A stretch of DNA of 64,000 nt, taken from the NCBI RefSeq assembly GCF_009498035.1, contig NZ_CP034550.1, forward strand, positions 62,001 to 126,000, given 5' to 3'. The notes under the pieces were generated by a model. The model saw only the letters and a list, made by a program, of their open reading frames with translations. It made no database searches and was not told the DNA's origin. Every line of letters begins with the position of its first letter. Positions within the stretch are counted from its first letter, which is position 1. Positions 16,264 through 24,202 of this stretch are shown here, in pieces. Made by a program: the position numbers and the translations under genes. The DNA is from Saccharothrix syringae (lineage in GTDB: Bacteria > Actinomycetota > Actinomycetes > Mycobacteriales > Pseudonocardiaceae).

Positions 16264-16674
16264 TCAAACGGGTTTCGAACCGGGGGGTGCCACCCCGGGC
16301 GCGGGGCCCGCGAGCAGGCGGTCCACCTCGACCAACCGCTCCTGCGGCCACCGCCACTCCCACAGCGGCCGGACCCGCGCGACGACCTCCGCGGGCAGCC
16401 ACGGCGCGACCTCGTCGCGCAGCTCCCACTCGTCGAACACGTGCTCGTAGAAGCTGACCACCGAGGCGTCGGACAGGAACCGCTCGGGCTGCCGGAAGCA
16501 CCAGTGCGCGAACGAGTAGGCCCGCCGCAGCACGTCGTGCTCGCCGTCGCGGTGCGCCTCCAGGGCGAGCTGCCACAGCTCCGCCAGGAACACGTGGCAC
16601 GACCAGGACTCGCGCTCGACCACGGCACTCAGCTCGGGGACGAGGGCGGAAGCCCTTGCGCGCCAGTCGACCAC
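16264..16674 (-). CDS. DUF7674-like hypothetical protein
   Basis: A 136-aa soluble protein starting VVDWRARASALVPELSAVVE. It is helical, rich in Trp, Glu and His, with YSFAHWCFRQPERFLSDASV and FYEHVFDEWELRDEVAPWLP, features of the DUF7674 family found in many actinobacteria and sometimes near polymorphic toxin immunity genes. No catalytic motif is visible. The GTG start fits a leaderless promoter (TAACCT eight bases upstream). Family assignment is by recall, so moderate. Confidence 0.6.
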   Translation of the reverse strand: MVDWRARASALVPELSAVVERESWSCHVFLAELWQLALEAHRDGEHDVLRRAYSFAHWCFRQPERFLSDASVVSFYEHVFDEWELRDEVAPWLPAEVVARVRPLWEWRWPQERLVEVDRLLAGPAPGVAPPGSKPV

Positions 16675-16682
16675 GCGGCAGG

Positions 16683-16688
16683 AGGTTA
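16683..16688 (-). promoter_or_regulatory. -10 element, leaderless
   Basis: TAACCT on the minus strand ends eight bases before the GTG at 16674; no Shine-Dalgarno sequence lies between them. Confidence 0.55.
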
Positions 16689-16924
16689 CCCGGCGCGGGG
16701 ACCGGCGCCGCCCGGTCGCCCACCACCTGACGCCCACCCGTGACCGGCTCGTCACCGACCGCGAGGCCCGCGGCGCTGCGCGGGGCGGACCCGCGGCGTG
16801 CTCCGGACGGCCCACACCACCCGGGGGGTCTTCGGTATCGGGTCGCTATCGGTTCGGGCGGCCCGGAGCCGGTTGTGGCATCTTGACCTGCGGACCACTG
16901 GGCGGGCGGGAGGTGCCGGGCGGG

Positions 16925-18343
16925 ATGGCCGGAGATGCCGATTTCGACCGGGAGCTGCTGGCCAGGGTCCGCGCCGGCGACGACGCCGCGTTCGGCGAGC
17001 TGTTCACCCAGCACGCCGACGCCGTCCGCCGGTTCGCCCTCCGGCACGTGCGCGAGCACGCCGAGGCCGACGACCTGACCGCGGAGGCGTTCTTCCGCGT
17101 GCTCCAGGCGATCCGCCGGGGCACCGGCCCGACCGACCACGTCCGGACCTACCTGCTGACCGTCGCGCGCCGGGTGGCGTGGGAGTGGAGCGGGCGGCGG
17201 CGGGACGTGCCGGTGGAGGACGAGGAGCTGAGCAGGCGCGTCGAGCCGTTCCCGGACGTTACCGCGAGCCGGCCGGAGCACGCGCTGATCTCCCGCGCGT
17301 TCACCAGCCTGCCCGAGCGGTGGCGCACGGTGCTGTGGCAGGTCGAGGTGGAGGGCGCGCGGCCGGCGGCGGTGGCGCCGAGCTTCGGCCTGAGCCCCAA
17401 CGCGATGGCGGCGCTGGCCCGCCGGGCCCGGGAGGGCCTGCGCGCGGCCTACCTGCAGGCGCACCTGGCCGAGGACACCGGGCCGCGGGCGTGCAGCTCG
17501 GTGGTGGCCAAGCTGGGCACCTACGTGGCGGGCGGGGTGCAGGGCGCGGAGCACCGGCGCATCCGCAAGCACCTGCAGACGTGCTCGTCGTGCAACGCGC
17601 TGCACGCGGAGCTGACCGAGGTGTGCTCGACGCTGCGGGCCCACGCGGCGTCGGTGGCCGTGCCGGTCGCGGTGACCGCGCTGGTCGCGCCCGCGGTGGT
17701 GGGCAAGGCGGCGCTGCTGACCGGGCGGGTGAAGCTGGTGCTCGCCGCGGCCGCGTCGGCCGCCGCGGTGGGGCTGTTCGGGGTGCTGGCGGGCACGTTC
17801 ACCGGCGCGCCCGGCCCCGCGCTGCTCCAGCCGGGCCCGGACGGCGCGCCCGGCGGGAACGTGCTGGCGCTGTGCACCCCCGAGGTGACCGCCACCGGCA
17901 CGGCCACCAGCGAGCCGTCGCCGGTGGCCGCGCAGCGGGTCGTGCACACCAGGACCGCCGGGCGGTCGGCCGGGCCGACGCCCCCGGCGCCGACGACGAC
18001 CGGCCGGGCCGCCGCGGCCGACACCGCGGTGCCCGCCGACCCGCCGGCGGCCGGGACCGCCGAGACCGCCGCCGAGCCGCGGTCGATGGTGCTGACCTCG
18101 GCCGACGTCACCGACGCGTCGACCACGACCACCACCACCGGGCCGGGGTCGACGAAGCCCGAGCCGACGAAGCCGGAGTCGACCGACCCGACGGGGACCG
18201 ACCCGACCTCGGCCGAACCGCCCCGGCAGGCCGCGTCCGGGACCACCGGGCCGGAACCCACCGGACCGGCTCCCACCGGCGCGGACCCCACCGGGACGAT
18301 CAAGGCGCCGACCACCACGACCGCCGCGCTCGACCCGGCGTAA
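16925..18343 (+). CDS. ECF sigma factor with fused zinc-finger and membrane anchor
   Basis: A 472-aa protein. Sigma region 2 (about 8-75, with HAEADDLTAEAFFRVL) and region 4 (about 125-178, with SLPERWRTVL and LSPNAMAALARRAREGLR) form an ECF sigma factor. It continues into H216-x3-C220-x2-C223 (HLQTCSSC), the zinc-binding pattern of anti-sigma factors, then a membrane segment (about 271-290) and a 170-residue Thr/Pro-rich tail predicted outside the cell. Sigma and inhibitor-like parts are thus one chain, implying release by proteolysis or conformational change (inference). The ATG at 16925 has GGGAGG at 16909-16914. Confidence 0.85.
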   Translation: MAGDADFDRELLARVRAGDDAAFGELFTQHADAVRRFALRHVREHAEADDLTAEAFFRVLQAIRRGTGPTDHVRTYLLTVARRVAWEWSGRRRDVPVEDEELSRRVEPFPDVTASRPEHALISRAFTSLPERWRTVLWQVEVEGARPAAVAPSFGLSPNAMAALARRAREGLRAAYLQAHLAEDTGPRACSSVVAKLGTYVAGGVQGAEHRRIRKHLQTCSSCNALHAELTEVCSTLRAHAASVAVPVAVTALVAPAVVGKAALLTGRVKLVLAAAASAAAVGLFGVLAGTFTGAPGPALLQPGPDGAPGGNVLALCTPEVTATGTATSEPSPVAAQRVVHTRTAGRSAGPTPPAPTTTGRAAAADTAVPADPPAAGTAETAAEPRSMVLTSADVTDASTTTTTTGPGSTKPEPTKPESTDPTGTDPTSAEPPRQAASGTTGPEPTGPAPTGADPTGTIKAPTTTTAALDPA

Positions 18344-18432
18344 CCGCACCTTTCACCCGCGAGGTGCAAGACTTTGCCGGTAGCGTTGAGCCACGCTCGG
18401 TGACCGGTCGAGAGACCTTGAGGGAGACGGTG

Positions 18433-18867
18433 ATGACGCGGCTGGTGCGCGGCGCGGACGGCCGGATGTGGACGGTGCGCAGCCAGGTGCAGTGGCGCAA
18501 CCCGGCGGCCGACGCCGACTTCGAGCACGACGTGAGCGGCGGCTCCGGTCCGGGCGTGCTGATGCTGGCCATCGTGATCGTGATGGCCGCGGTGCTGGTG
18601 GCCTGGACGCCGGAGGACGTCGTGGTGCCGGCGTGGCTGGTCGTGGCGCTGGTGCTGGTGTTCCTGTTCTTCCCGGTGCGCTGGGTGATCCGGCGGCCGT
18701 GGCTGGTGGCGGCCGAGTCGAAGAAGACCGAGGAGCTGCCGCCGGAGCGGTGGGTCGGCACCGTGCGCGGGTTCCTGACCGTGCGGGACGAGGTGCGCAA
18801 CGTGGCCCGCAAGATCGAGATGTACTCGCTGCCGGACCTCGACGGGCCGCTCCAGCCGGTCGACTGA
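18433..18867 (+). CDS. Small membrane protein next to the sigma factor
   Basis: A 144-aa protein with two hydrophobic segments (VLMLAIVIVMAAVLVAW and VPAWLVVALVLVFLFFPV) and a charged C-terminal half. I do not recognise a family with confidence. AGGGAG precedes the ATG; an overlapping GTG one codon earlier is less well spaced. It lies 90 bp after the sigma-factor gene and may be its partner or target (inference). Its last codons and stop are part of a 25-bp duplicated sequence. Confidence 0.7.
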   Translation: MTRLVRGADGRMWTVRSQVQWRNPAADADFEHDVSGGSGPGVLMLAIVIVMAAVLVAWTPEDVVVPAWLVVALVLVFLFFPVRWVIRRPWLVAAESKKTEELPPERWVGTVRGFLTVRDEVRNVARKIEMYSLPDLDGPLQPVD

Positions 18868-18909
18868 TCGCCGCCCGCGGACAACAGCCGGTCGACTGAT
18901 CGCCGCCCG
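18853..18909. repeat. 25-bp direct repeat spanning a stop codon
   Basis: The sequence starting CAGCCGGTCGACTGATCG occurs at 18853-18877 and again at 18885-18909, seven bases apart. The first copy contains the end and stop codon of the small membrane-protein gene; the second is noncoding. It looks like a recent local duplication. Confidence 0.9.
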
Positions 18910-18927
18910 GCGGGGAACACTGGGCGG

Positions 18928-19791
18928 GTGCCCGAACTGCCCGAGGTCGAAGCCCTCGCCCACCACCTGCGCGAGCACGCCGTGGGGCGGCGCGTGCACC
19001 GGGTCGACATCGCCTCGCCCCAGGTGCTCAAGACCTTCACCCCGCCGTGGACCGACCTCCAGGGCCGCGAGGTGACCGGTGCCGGCCGGTTCGGCAAGCA
19101 CCTGGACCTCGACTGCGACGGCCTGCACCTGGTGGTGCACCTGGCGCGCGCCGGGTGGCTGCGCTGGTCGGGGACCACGGCCGCCGCACCGCCCAGGCCC
19201 GGCCGGGGGCCGCTGGCGCTGCGCGTGCACCTCGGGCCGCCGGGGGAGGGGCCCGGCTTCGACCTGACCGAGGCGGGCACCAAGAAGGGCCTGGCCGCCT
19301 GGGTGGTGCGCGACCCGGCGGAGGTGCCGGGGATCGCGCGGCTCGGCCCCGACGCGCTGTCGGTGACCCGGGCGCGGCTGGAGGACCTGTTCGCCGGCCG
19401 GTCCGAGCGGCTGAAGACCGCGCTGACCGACCAGGCCCTGCTCGCGGGCATCGGCAACGCCTACTCGGACGAGGTCATGCACGTGGCCCGGCTGTCGCCG
19501 TACGCGACCGCGGGCAGGCTGCCCGCGGAGGCGCTGGACCGGCTGCACGAGGCGATCACCACCGTGCTGACCGACGCGGTGGCGCGGTCGGTGGGGCAGT
19601 CGGCGGCGACGCTGAAGGGCGAGAAGCGGTCGGGCCTGCGGGTGCACGGGCGGACCGGGCTGCCGTGCCCGGTGTGCGGGGACGCGGTGCGCGAGGTCTC
19701 CTTCGCCGACCGGGCCTTCCAGTACTGCGCCACGTGCCAGACCGGGGGCAGGCCGCTGGCCGACCGGCGCCTGTCCCGGCTGCTCAAGTAA
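18928..19791 (+). CDS. Fpg/Nei-family DNA glycosylase
   Basis: A 287-aa base-excision repair enzyme. It begins PELPEVEAL after the start residue, so Pro2 (the nucleophile) and Glu3 are present. The helix-two-turn-helix region LTDQALLAGIGNAYSDEV and the C-terminal zinc finger (CPVCG, then CATCQ) are intact. It removes oxidised bases and cuts at abasic sites by beta-elimination. Whether it prefers Fpg or Nei substrates cannot be told. The GTG start overlaps no other gene; a weak -10-like AACACT lies six bases upstream. Confidence 0.9.
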   Translation: MPELPEVEALAHHLREHAVGRRVHRVDIASPQVLKTFTPPWTDLQGREVTGAGRFGKHLDLDCDGLHLVVHLARAGWLRWSGTTAAAPPRPGRGPLALRVHLGPPGEGPGFDLTEAGTKKGLAAWVVRDPAEVPGIARLGPDALSVTRARLEDLFAGRSERLKTALTDQALLAGIGNAYSDEVMHVARLSPYATAGRLPAEALDRLHEAITTVLTDAVARSVGQSAATLKGEKRSGLRVHGRTGLPCPVCGDAVREVSFADRAFQYCATCQTGGRPLADRRLSRLLK

Positions 19792-19882
19792 GTCACACGA
19801 CCGGGTGGGTTTGCGCCCGTCGCGGTCCACGCCGCCCCTTCCGGGAACTCCTCCAGGTGTCCGCCGACCACATGGAGGAGTC

Positions 19883-20269
19883 GTGAACAAGCGCATCGCC
19901 GCCGCGCTGACCGGTGCCGCCCTGAGCGTGACGACCCTGGCCGGGGTCGCCCTGGCCGCCCCCGCCGAGGAACCGAAGCAGCAGCCCTCGGACGAGACCC
20001 GCGACGTGATCTGCCGGGTGCTGGAGGAGCTGGACGGCCTGGAGGGCGTCGACCTGAAGGACATCCTCAAGGACCTCAAGTGCGACGAGGACGACCCGAC
20101 CGAGACCTCGACCACGACGTCGGTGGCCCTGGGCGCGGCCGCCGAGCGCTACCGGCCGCAGAACCCCAACCACTACCTCGACATCCCGAAGCCGAACGAC
20201 TACCTGGACGTCCCCAAGCCGAACGACTACCTGGACGTCCCGAAGCCCAACGACTACCTCGACATCTGA
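19883..20269 (+). CDS. Secreted protein with C-terminal KPNDYLD repeats
   Basis: A 128-aa protein with a Sec signal peptide (VNKRIAAALTGAALSVTTLA, cleavage predicted after Ala25), an acidic helical middle (VICRVLEELDGLEGVDLKDI) with two cysteines, and a tail of four nine-residue repeats. The repeats are NPNHYLDIP, KPNDYLDVP twice, and KPNDYLDI at the very end. GGAGGAG precedes the GTG. I recognise no family. The repeats suggest a multivalent binding or structural tail outside the cell (inference). A strong hairpin at 20278-20306 ends the transcript. Confidence 0.8.
   Translation: MNKRIAAALTGAALSVTTLAGVALAAPAEEPKQQPSDETRDVICRVLEELDGLEGVDLKDILKDLKCDEDDPTETSTTTSVALGAAAERYRPQNPNHYLDIPKPNDYLDVPKPNDYLDVPKPNDYLDI
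20162..20266 (+). repeat. 27-bp in-frame tandem repeats
   Basis: Four nearly identical 27-bp units (20162-20188, 20189-20215, 20216-20242, and a 24-bp last unit) encode the KPNDYLDVP repeats of the secreted protein. Third-position differences show they are not brand new. Confidence 0.9.
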
Positions 20270-20277
20270 GGGGCCGG

Positions 20278-20306
20278 GGGCGCGGCCCGGCACCCGGGTC
20301 GCGCCC
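20278..20306 (+). terminator. Hairpin terminator
   Basis: A 13-bp stem with one G-T pair (GGGCGCGGCCCGG against CCGGGTCGCGCCC) and a three-base loop begins nine bases after the stop of the secreted repeat-protein gene. No T-tract follows. Confidence 0.7.
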
Positions 20307-20436
20307 ACTGCGCGTGATGTTGGCCGCCGGTCCTCACTCGATCGGGTAAACGTGCTGCCACGGTTGCCGCCAATTCACCGGTTGTGCACCCCAACGGCCT
20401 CCGATCCCCTTGCCTCCCGGCCCCGCACGGCACAGC

Positions 20437-21696
20437 ATGGACACCGTGCGTGACCTCCTGACCGAGCGGGCCGTGCTCGGGCTCATCGCGACCCTGGCCG
20501 TCCTGGGCCTGTTCGTGATGCTCTGCCGCGCCCGCAGGGTGAGCACGTCGGTCGAGGACGCCGTGATGGACATGCTGCACCGCATGTCCAAGGCGTCGGC
20601 CGACCTGCGCGAGGGCCTGACCGAGGACGCCGCCAACAAGGCGACCCCCCACCTGCGGGAGATGCTGCGCTGCGTCGCGGTCGGCATCACCGACCACGAG
20701 GGGACCCTGCTGTCCTGGGACGGCGAGGCGGGCGACCACTACGAGTTCCTGCGCGCCTACATCGAGCGGGCCATCGGCGAGGGGCACAAGGAGCACGTCG
20801 AGCACCGCAAGCTGGACTGCGAGCTGCCCGGCCCGTGCCTGCTGCACACCGCGGTGATCGTGCCGCTGGAGGTCGAGCACGACGTGGCGGGCACGCTGAT
20901 CGTGGTCAGCGGCGTGGCGAACAAGCGGCAGATCCGGATGGCCGAGGAGACCGCGCGGTTCGTCTCCACCCAGCTGGAGCTGGAGGTGCTGCAGAAGTCC
21001 CGGCAGGCGCTGGCGCAGGCCGAGGTGAAGGCGCTGCGCGCGCAGATCTCGCCGCACTTCGTCTACAACGCGCTGAACACGATCTCCTCGCTGATCCGCA
21101 CGGACCCCAAGCACGCGCGGGAGCTGCTCCAGGAGTTCGCCGAGTTCACCCGCTACTCCTTCCGCACCGACGGGTTCTTCACCACCCTCGCCGACGAGCT
21201 GACCAACATCCACCGCTACCTGACCATCGAGCAGGCGCGGTACGGGTCGCGGCTCAACGTCCGGCTCAAGATCGCGCCCGAGGTGCTGCAGGTCGTGCTG
21301 CCGTTCCTGGTGCTCCAGCCGCTGGTGGAGAACGCCGTCCGGCACGGCCTGGCCAAGAAGCCCGGCGGCGGCCTGCTCACCATCATCGCCGAGGACAACG
21401 GCGCGGAGGCGCTGATCTCGGTCGAGGACGACGGCGTCGGCATGGACCCCGACCGGCTGTTCGAGGACCTGAAGGACGCCCACCAGACCGGTGCGCACGT
21501 GGGCCTGGGCAACATCAACCACCGCATGCGGGCGGTCTTCGGCGACGACTACGCGCTGGTCGTGGAGACCGCGCCCGAGGCGGGCATGAAGATCATCCTG
21601 AAGATCCCGAAGTACCGGCCGGGCGTGCAGACCAACCTGCCGCTGGTGCCGCCGAAGCTGGAGGACACCGCCGAGCAGGCCGCGATCCGCGCCTAG
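20437..21696 (+). CDS. LytS-type sensor histidine kinase
   Basis: A 419-aa kinase. One membrane segment (about 12-30) is followed by a GAF-like sensor region (about 45-180, with several Cys and His in EHVEHRKLDCELPGPCLLH), a linker helix, and a LytS/YehU-type catalytic core. The phospho-accepting His207 is in ISPHFVYNALNTISSLIR; the N box is ENAVRHGL and the G boxes are DDGVGM and GLGNINHRM. The ATG at 20437 is chosen over an upstream TTG. Its LytTR partner lies three genes downstream. BtsS and YpdA, of this kinase class, sense extracellular pyruvate and control transporters. Confidence 0.88.
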   Translation: MDTVRDLLTERAVLGLIATLAVLGLFVMLCRARRVSTSVEDAVMDMLHRMSKASADLREGLTEDAANKATPHLREMLRCVAVGITDHEGTLLSWDGEAGDHYEFLRAYIERAIGEGHKEHVEHRKLDCELPGPCLLHTAVIVPLEVEHDVAGTLIVVSGVANKRQIRMAEETARFVSTQLELEVLQKSRQALAQAEVKALRAQISPHFVYNALNTISSLIRTDPKHARELLQEFAEFTRYSFRTDGFFTTLADELTNIHRYLTIEQARYGSRLNVRLKIAPEVLQVVLPFLVLQPLVENAVRHGLAKKPGGGLLTIIAEDNGAEALISVEDDGVGMDPDRLFEDLKDAHQTGAHVGLGNINHRMRAVFGDDYALVVETAPEAGMKIILKIPKYRPGVQTNLPLVPPKLEDTAEQAAIRA

Positions 21697-21726
21697 CGGG
21701 TCCGGCCGGTCGGGCCGCCCGGCCGG

Positions 21727-21894
21727 TCAGGCGGCGGCCACCGCCAGCACCGCGACCACCATCACGGCGCACACCGACCACGTGACCCACATCCAGTAGA
21801 CGTGCATGGTGCTCGGGCCGTCCGCGTTCTGGCGGCCCCGGTCGTCCCACCACTCGACGTAGCGTTCGAGCCACCGGATCGGGTTGAACGTCAC
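21727..21894 (-). CDS. Small single-pass membrane protein, 55 aa
   Basis: A short gene inside the histidine-kinase/protease interval, read leftward. The N-terminal half is Trp/Arg-rich (VTFNPIRWLERYVEWWDDRG) and the C-terminal half is a membrane segment (WVTWSVCAVMVVAVLAVAAA) ending the protein. Codon usage follows the strong third-position GC bias of the window. A -10 element TAACAT six bases before the GTG supports leaderless expression. No family is recognised; it may be a small regulatory or structural membrane protein. Confidence 0.65.
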   Translation of the reverse strand: MTFNPIRWLERYVEWWDDRGRQNADGPSTMHVYWMWVTWSVCAVMVVAVLAVAAA

Positions 21895-21900
21895 CGGCCG

Positions 21901-21906
21901 ATGTTA
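21901..21906 (-). promoter_or_regulatory. -10 element, leaderless
   Basis: TAACAT on the minus strand, six bases before the GTG at 21894. Confidence 0.6.
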
Positions 21907-21970
21907 GCCCCGCGGCGCCGACTTCAGGGCGCGCGCGGGTCGGTGCGCCCCCCGCGCCGGGGCCGGCACG

Positions 21971-21976
21971 TAAGGT
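21971..21976 (+). promoter_or_regulatory. -10 element, leaderless
   Basis: TAAGGT on the plus strand, seven bases before the ATG at 21984. The GGGGG run between them is the only purine-rich sequence and is too close to act as a ribosome site. Confidence 0.6.
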
Positions 21977-21983
21977 CGGGGGC

Positions 21984-22850
21984 ATGAGCGTGACGGACAA
22001 GATCGCGGCCCGGCTGCCCAAGATCGTCAGCGAGCGGACCGAGCGCGGCCCCGTGGTCGCCGCCGTCCGCCTGCACGGGGTCATCACCCCGACCCCCACG
22101 CCGATGGCCCGCAACACCATCAGCATGCAGACCGTCGAGACCGCGCTGACCCGCGCGTTCGACCACGACCGCCTGGTCGCGGTCGCCCTGCTGGTCAACT
22201 CGCCGGGCGGCGCGCCCACCCAGTCGGCGCTGGTCGCCGAGCGCGTCCGCGAGCTCGCGGCCAAGAAGAAGGTGCCGGTGCTGGCCTTCTGCGAGGACCT
22301 GGCGGCCTCGGGCGGCTACTGGCTGGCGTGCGCGGGCGACGAGATCTACGCCCACGGCACGTCGCTGGTCGGCTCGATCGGCGTGGTCAGCGCCGGGTTC
22401 GGCCTCAACGGCCTGATCGAGCGCTACGGCGTCGAGCGCCGCGTCTACACCGCGGGCGAGAACAAGGTCCGCCTCGACCCGTTCCGGCCGGAGAAGGCCG
22501 AGGACGTCGAGTGGCTCAAGGGCCTCCAGGCGCAGCTGCACGACCAGTTCACCGACTGGGTGAAACTGCGGCGCGGCGACAAGCTGCGGGCGAGCGACGA
22601 CGAGCTGTTCAACGGCGAGGTGTGGACCGGTGCCCGCGCGCTCGAACTCGGCCTGGTGGACGGGATCGGGACGCTGCGCGGCGTCGTCGCGCAGCGCTAC
22701 CCGGACGCCGAGATCGCCGTCGCCGAGCCCCGCCGCCCCCTCCTGGCACGCCTCGGCCTCGCCGGCGCAACCACCCGATCGGGCGATCTGCTGCTGGAGG
22801 GGCTGGCCGCCCTGGAGGAGCGGGCGCGCTGGTCGCGATTCGGGTTGTGA
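21984..22850 (+). CDS. S49-family peptidase (SppA/SohB-like)
   Basis: A 288-aa protein of the ClpP-crotonase fold S49 family. ALLVNSPGG and the nucleophile region DLAASGGYWLACAGDEIYA are clear, followed by GSIGVVS. SppA enzymes are membrane-bound signal-peptide peptidases using a Ser-Lys dyad; this one has no obvious N-terminal membrane anchor, so it may be peripheral or cytoplasmic. A leaderless promoter lies just upstream. It sits between the LytS kinase and the LytTR regulator genes, but with its own promoter. Confidence 0.88.
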   Translation: MSVTDKIAARLPKIVSERTERGPVVAAVRLHGVITPTPTPMARNTISMQTVETALTRAFDHDRLVAVALLVNSPGGAPTQSALVAERVRELAAKKKVPVLAFCEDLAASGGYWLACAGDEIYAHGTSLVGSIGVVSAGFGLNGLIERYGVERRVYTAGENKVRLDPFRPEKAEDVEWLKGLQAQLHDQFTDWVKLRRGDKLRASDDELFNGEVWTGARALELGLVDGIGTLRGVVAQRYPDAEIAVAEPRRPLLARLGLAGATTRSGDLLLEGLAALEERARWSRFGL

Positions 22851-22922
22851 GGTCACGGGCGCGGCGCGGTCCGGTGACCGGCGTAGACAGCGACCCGCTC
22901 GATCGGCAAGATGCGCGGCACA

Positions 22923-23768
22923 GTGAGTACTTCGAAGAACCCCAGTGACAACGCCGGCCTCCTCGTTCTCGCGGTGGACGACGAGGCACCGGGCCTGAGC
23001 GAGATCAAGTACCTGCTCGAGAGCAGCCCGCACATCAGGCGCGTGATCACCGCCTTCGACGCGGCCGAGGCGCTGCGCATCCTGCGCGGCGACTACGACA
23101 ACGAGGTGAAGGAGCGCGCGGACTCCGGGGTGCCGCCGGTGGACGCGGTCTTCGCCGACATCAACATGCCCGGCCTGAGCGGCACGGACCTCGCGCGCGT
23201 GCTCGGCGCGTTCCGCGCACCGCCGGCGCTGGTGTTCGTCACCGGCGTCGAGCACTCGGAGGCCGTGGTGGCCTTCGAGGTCGGCGCGCTGGACTTCGTG
23301 ACCAAGCCGATCAACGAGGACCGGGTCAACAAGGCGATCTCGCGCGTGGTGGAGCGCGTCGCCTCGACCCCGGTGGCCGCGCCCGAGCCCGTCACCGCCG
23401 AACCGCAGGACGACGAGGTGATCCCGGTCGAGCTGGGCGGCACGATCAAGCTGGTGCCCAGGGCCACCGTCCGCTACGTCGAGGCCCAGGGCGACTACGC
23501 CCGCCTGCACACCAGCGACGGCGCGAGCCACCTGGTGCGCATCCCCCTGGCGCAGCTGGAGGAGCGCTGGGAGAACGCCGGGTTCGTGCGCATCCACCGC
23601 TCCTACCTGGTGGCGCTGCCGCTGGTGACCGAGCTGCGGATGACGTCGAACGGGTACGCGGTGGTGATCGGCTCCGGCGAGGGCGCGAAGGAGCTGCCGG
23701 TGAGCCGGCGGCACACGCGGGACCTGAAGGAGCGGATCGTGCGTCCCCCCAAGAGCAGTTGGGGATGA
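22923..23768 (+). CDS. LytTR-family response regulator
   Basis: A 281-aa regulator. The receiver domain begins LLVLAVDDEAPG and its phospho-acceptor is Asp79 in AVFADINMPG, with the switch Thr in VFVTG and the Lys in FVTKP. A linker with Pro/Glu repeats leads to a LytTR DNA-binding domain (about 165-275: VRYVEAQGDYARLHT, FVRIHRSYLV). LytTR domains bind promoter direct repeats. The gene overlaps the next one (ATGA), so it is co-translated with the transporter genes it likely controls. The GTG at 22923 is preferred; an ATG four codons earlier is possible. Confidence 0.9.
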   Translation: MSTSKNPSDNAGLLVLAVDDEAPGLSEIKYLLESSPHIRRVITAFDAAEALRILRGDYDNEVKERADSGVPPVDAVFADINMPGLSGTDLARVLGAFRAPPALVFVTGVEHSEAVVAFEVGALDFVTKPINEDRVNKAISRVVERVASTPVAAPEPVTAEPQDDEVIPVELGGTIKLVPRATVRYVEAQGDYARLHTSDGASHLVRIPLAQLEERWENAGFVRIHRSYLVALPLVTELRMTSNGYAVVIGSGEGAKELPVSRRHTRDLKERIVRPPKSSWG

Positions 23769-24202
23769 CCAAGAACTCCGGCCCCCCGGGGCAACCCGAC
23801 CAGCCGCAGCCGGCGGGGCGCGACGTCCCGCTGTCCGCGCCGATGCGCAAGCGCCGCAGGCGCGTGGTGCTGGCCGACCCGCGCGGCCGCGGGCGGGTGC
23901 TGCGCACGATCATCGAGCTGGAGGAGCAGACCAGCGTCGGCGAGAAGCTGATCCGCGACCTGATCCGGCAGCAGATGCGCACCGCGCTGGTGCTGGGCGG
24001 CGGCACGCTGCTGCTGCTCGCGCTGATGCCCGCGGCGTTCTACGCGTTCCCGGTGCTGGCGGACGTGCAGGTGGTGGGCGTGCACCTGCCGTGGCTGCTG
24101 ATGGCCCTGCTGCCGTTCCCGCTGTGCTACGCGGTGGGGTACGCGTACCGGAGGGTGGCCGAGCGGCACGAGCAGGACTTCGTGAACTCGGTGGACAGGT
24201 GA
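23765..24202 (+). CDS. DUF485-like small membrane partner of symporter
   Basis: A 145-aa protein with a basic N-terminal tail and two membrane segments (LVLGGGTLLLLALMPAAFYA and LPWLLMALLPFPLCYAVGYA), ending YRRVAERHEQDFVNSVDR. This matches the topology of DUF485 proteins, the small partners encoded before ActP-type symporters. It is clearly more distant than the gene at 26496. Start and stop both overlap neighbours (ATGA and GTGA), tying it to the LytTR gene and the symporter. Confidence 0.75.
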   Translation: MTKNSGPPGQPDQPQPAGRDVPLSAPMRKRRRRVVLADPRGRGRVLRTIIELEEQTSVGEKLIRDLIRQQMRTALVLGGGTLLLLALMPAAFYAFPVLADVQVVGVHLPWLLMALLPFPLCYAVGYAYRRVAERHEQDFVNSVDR

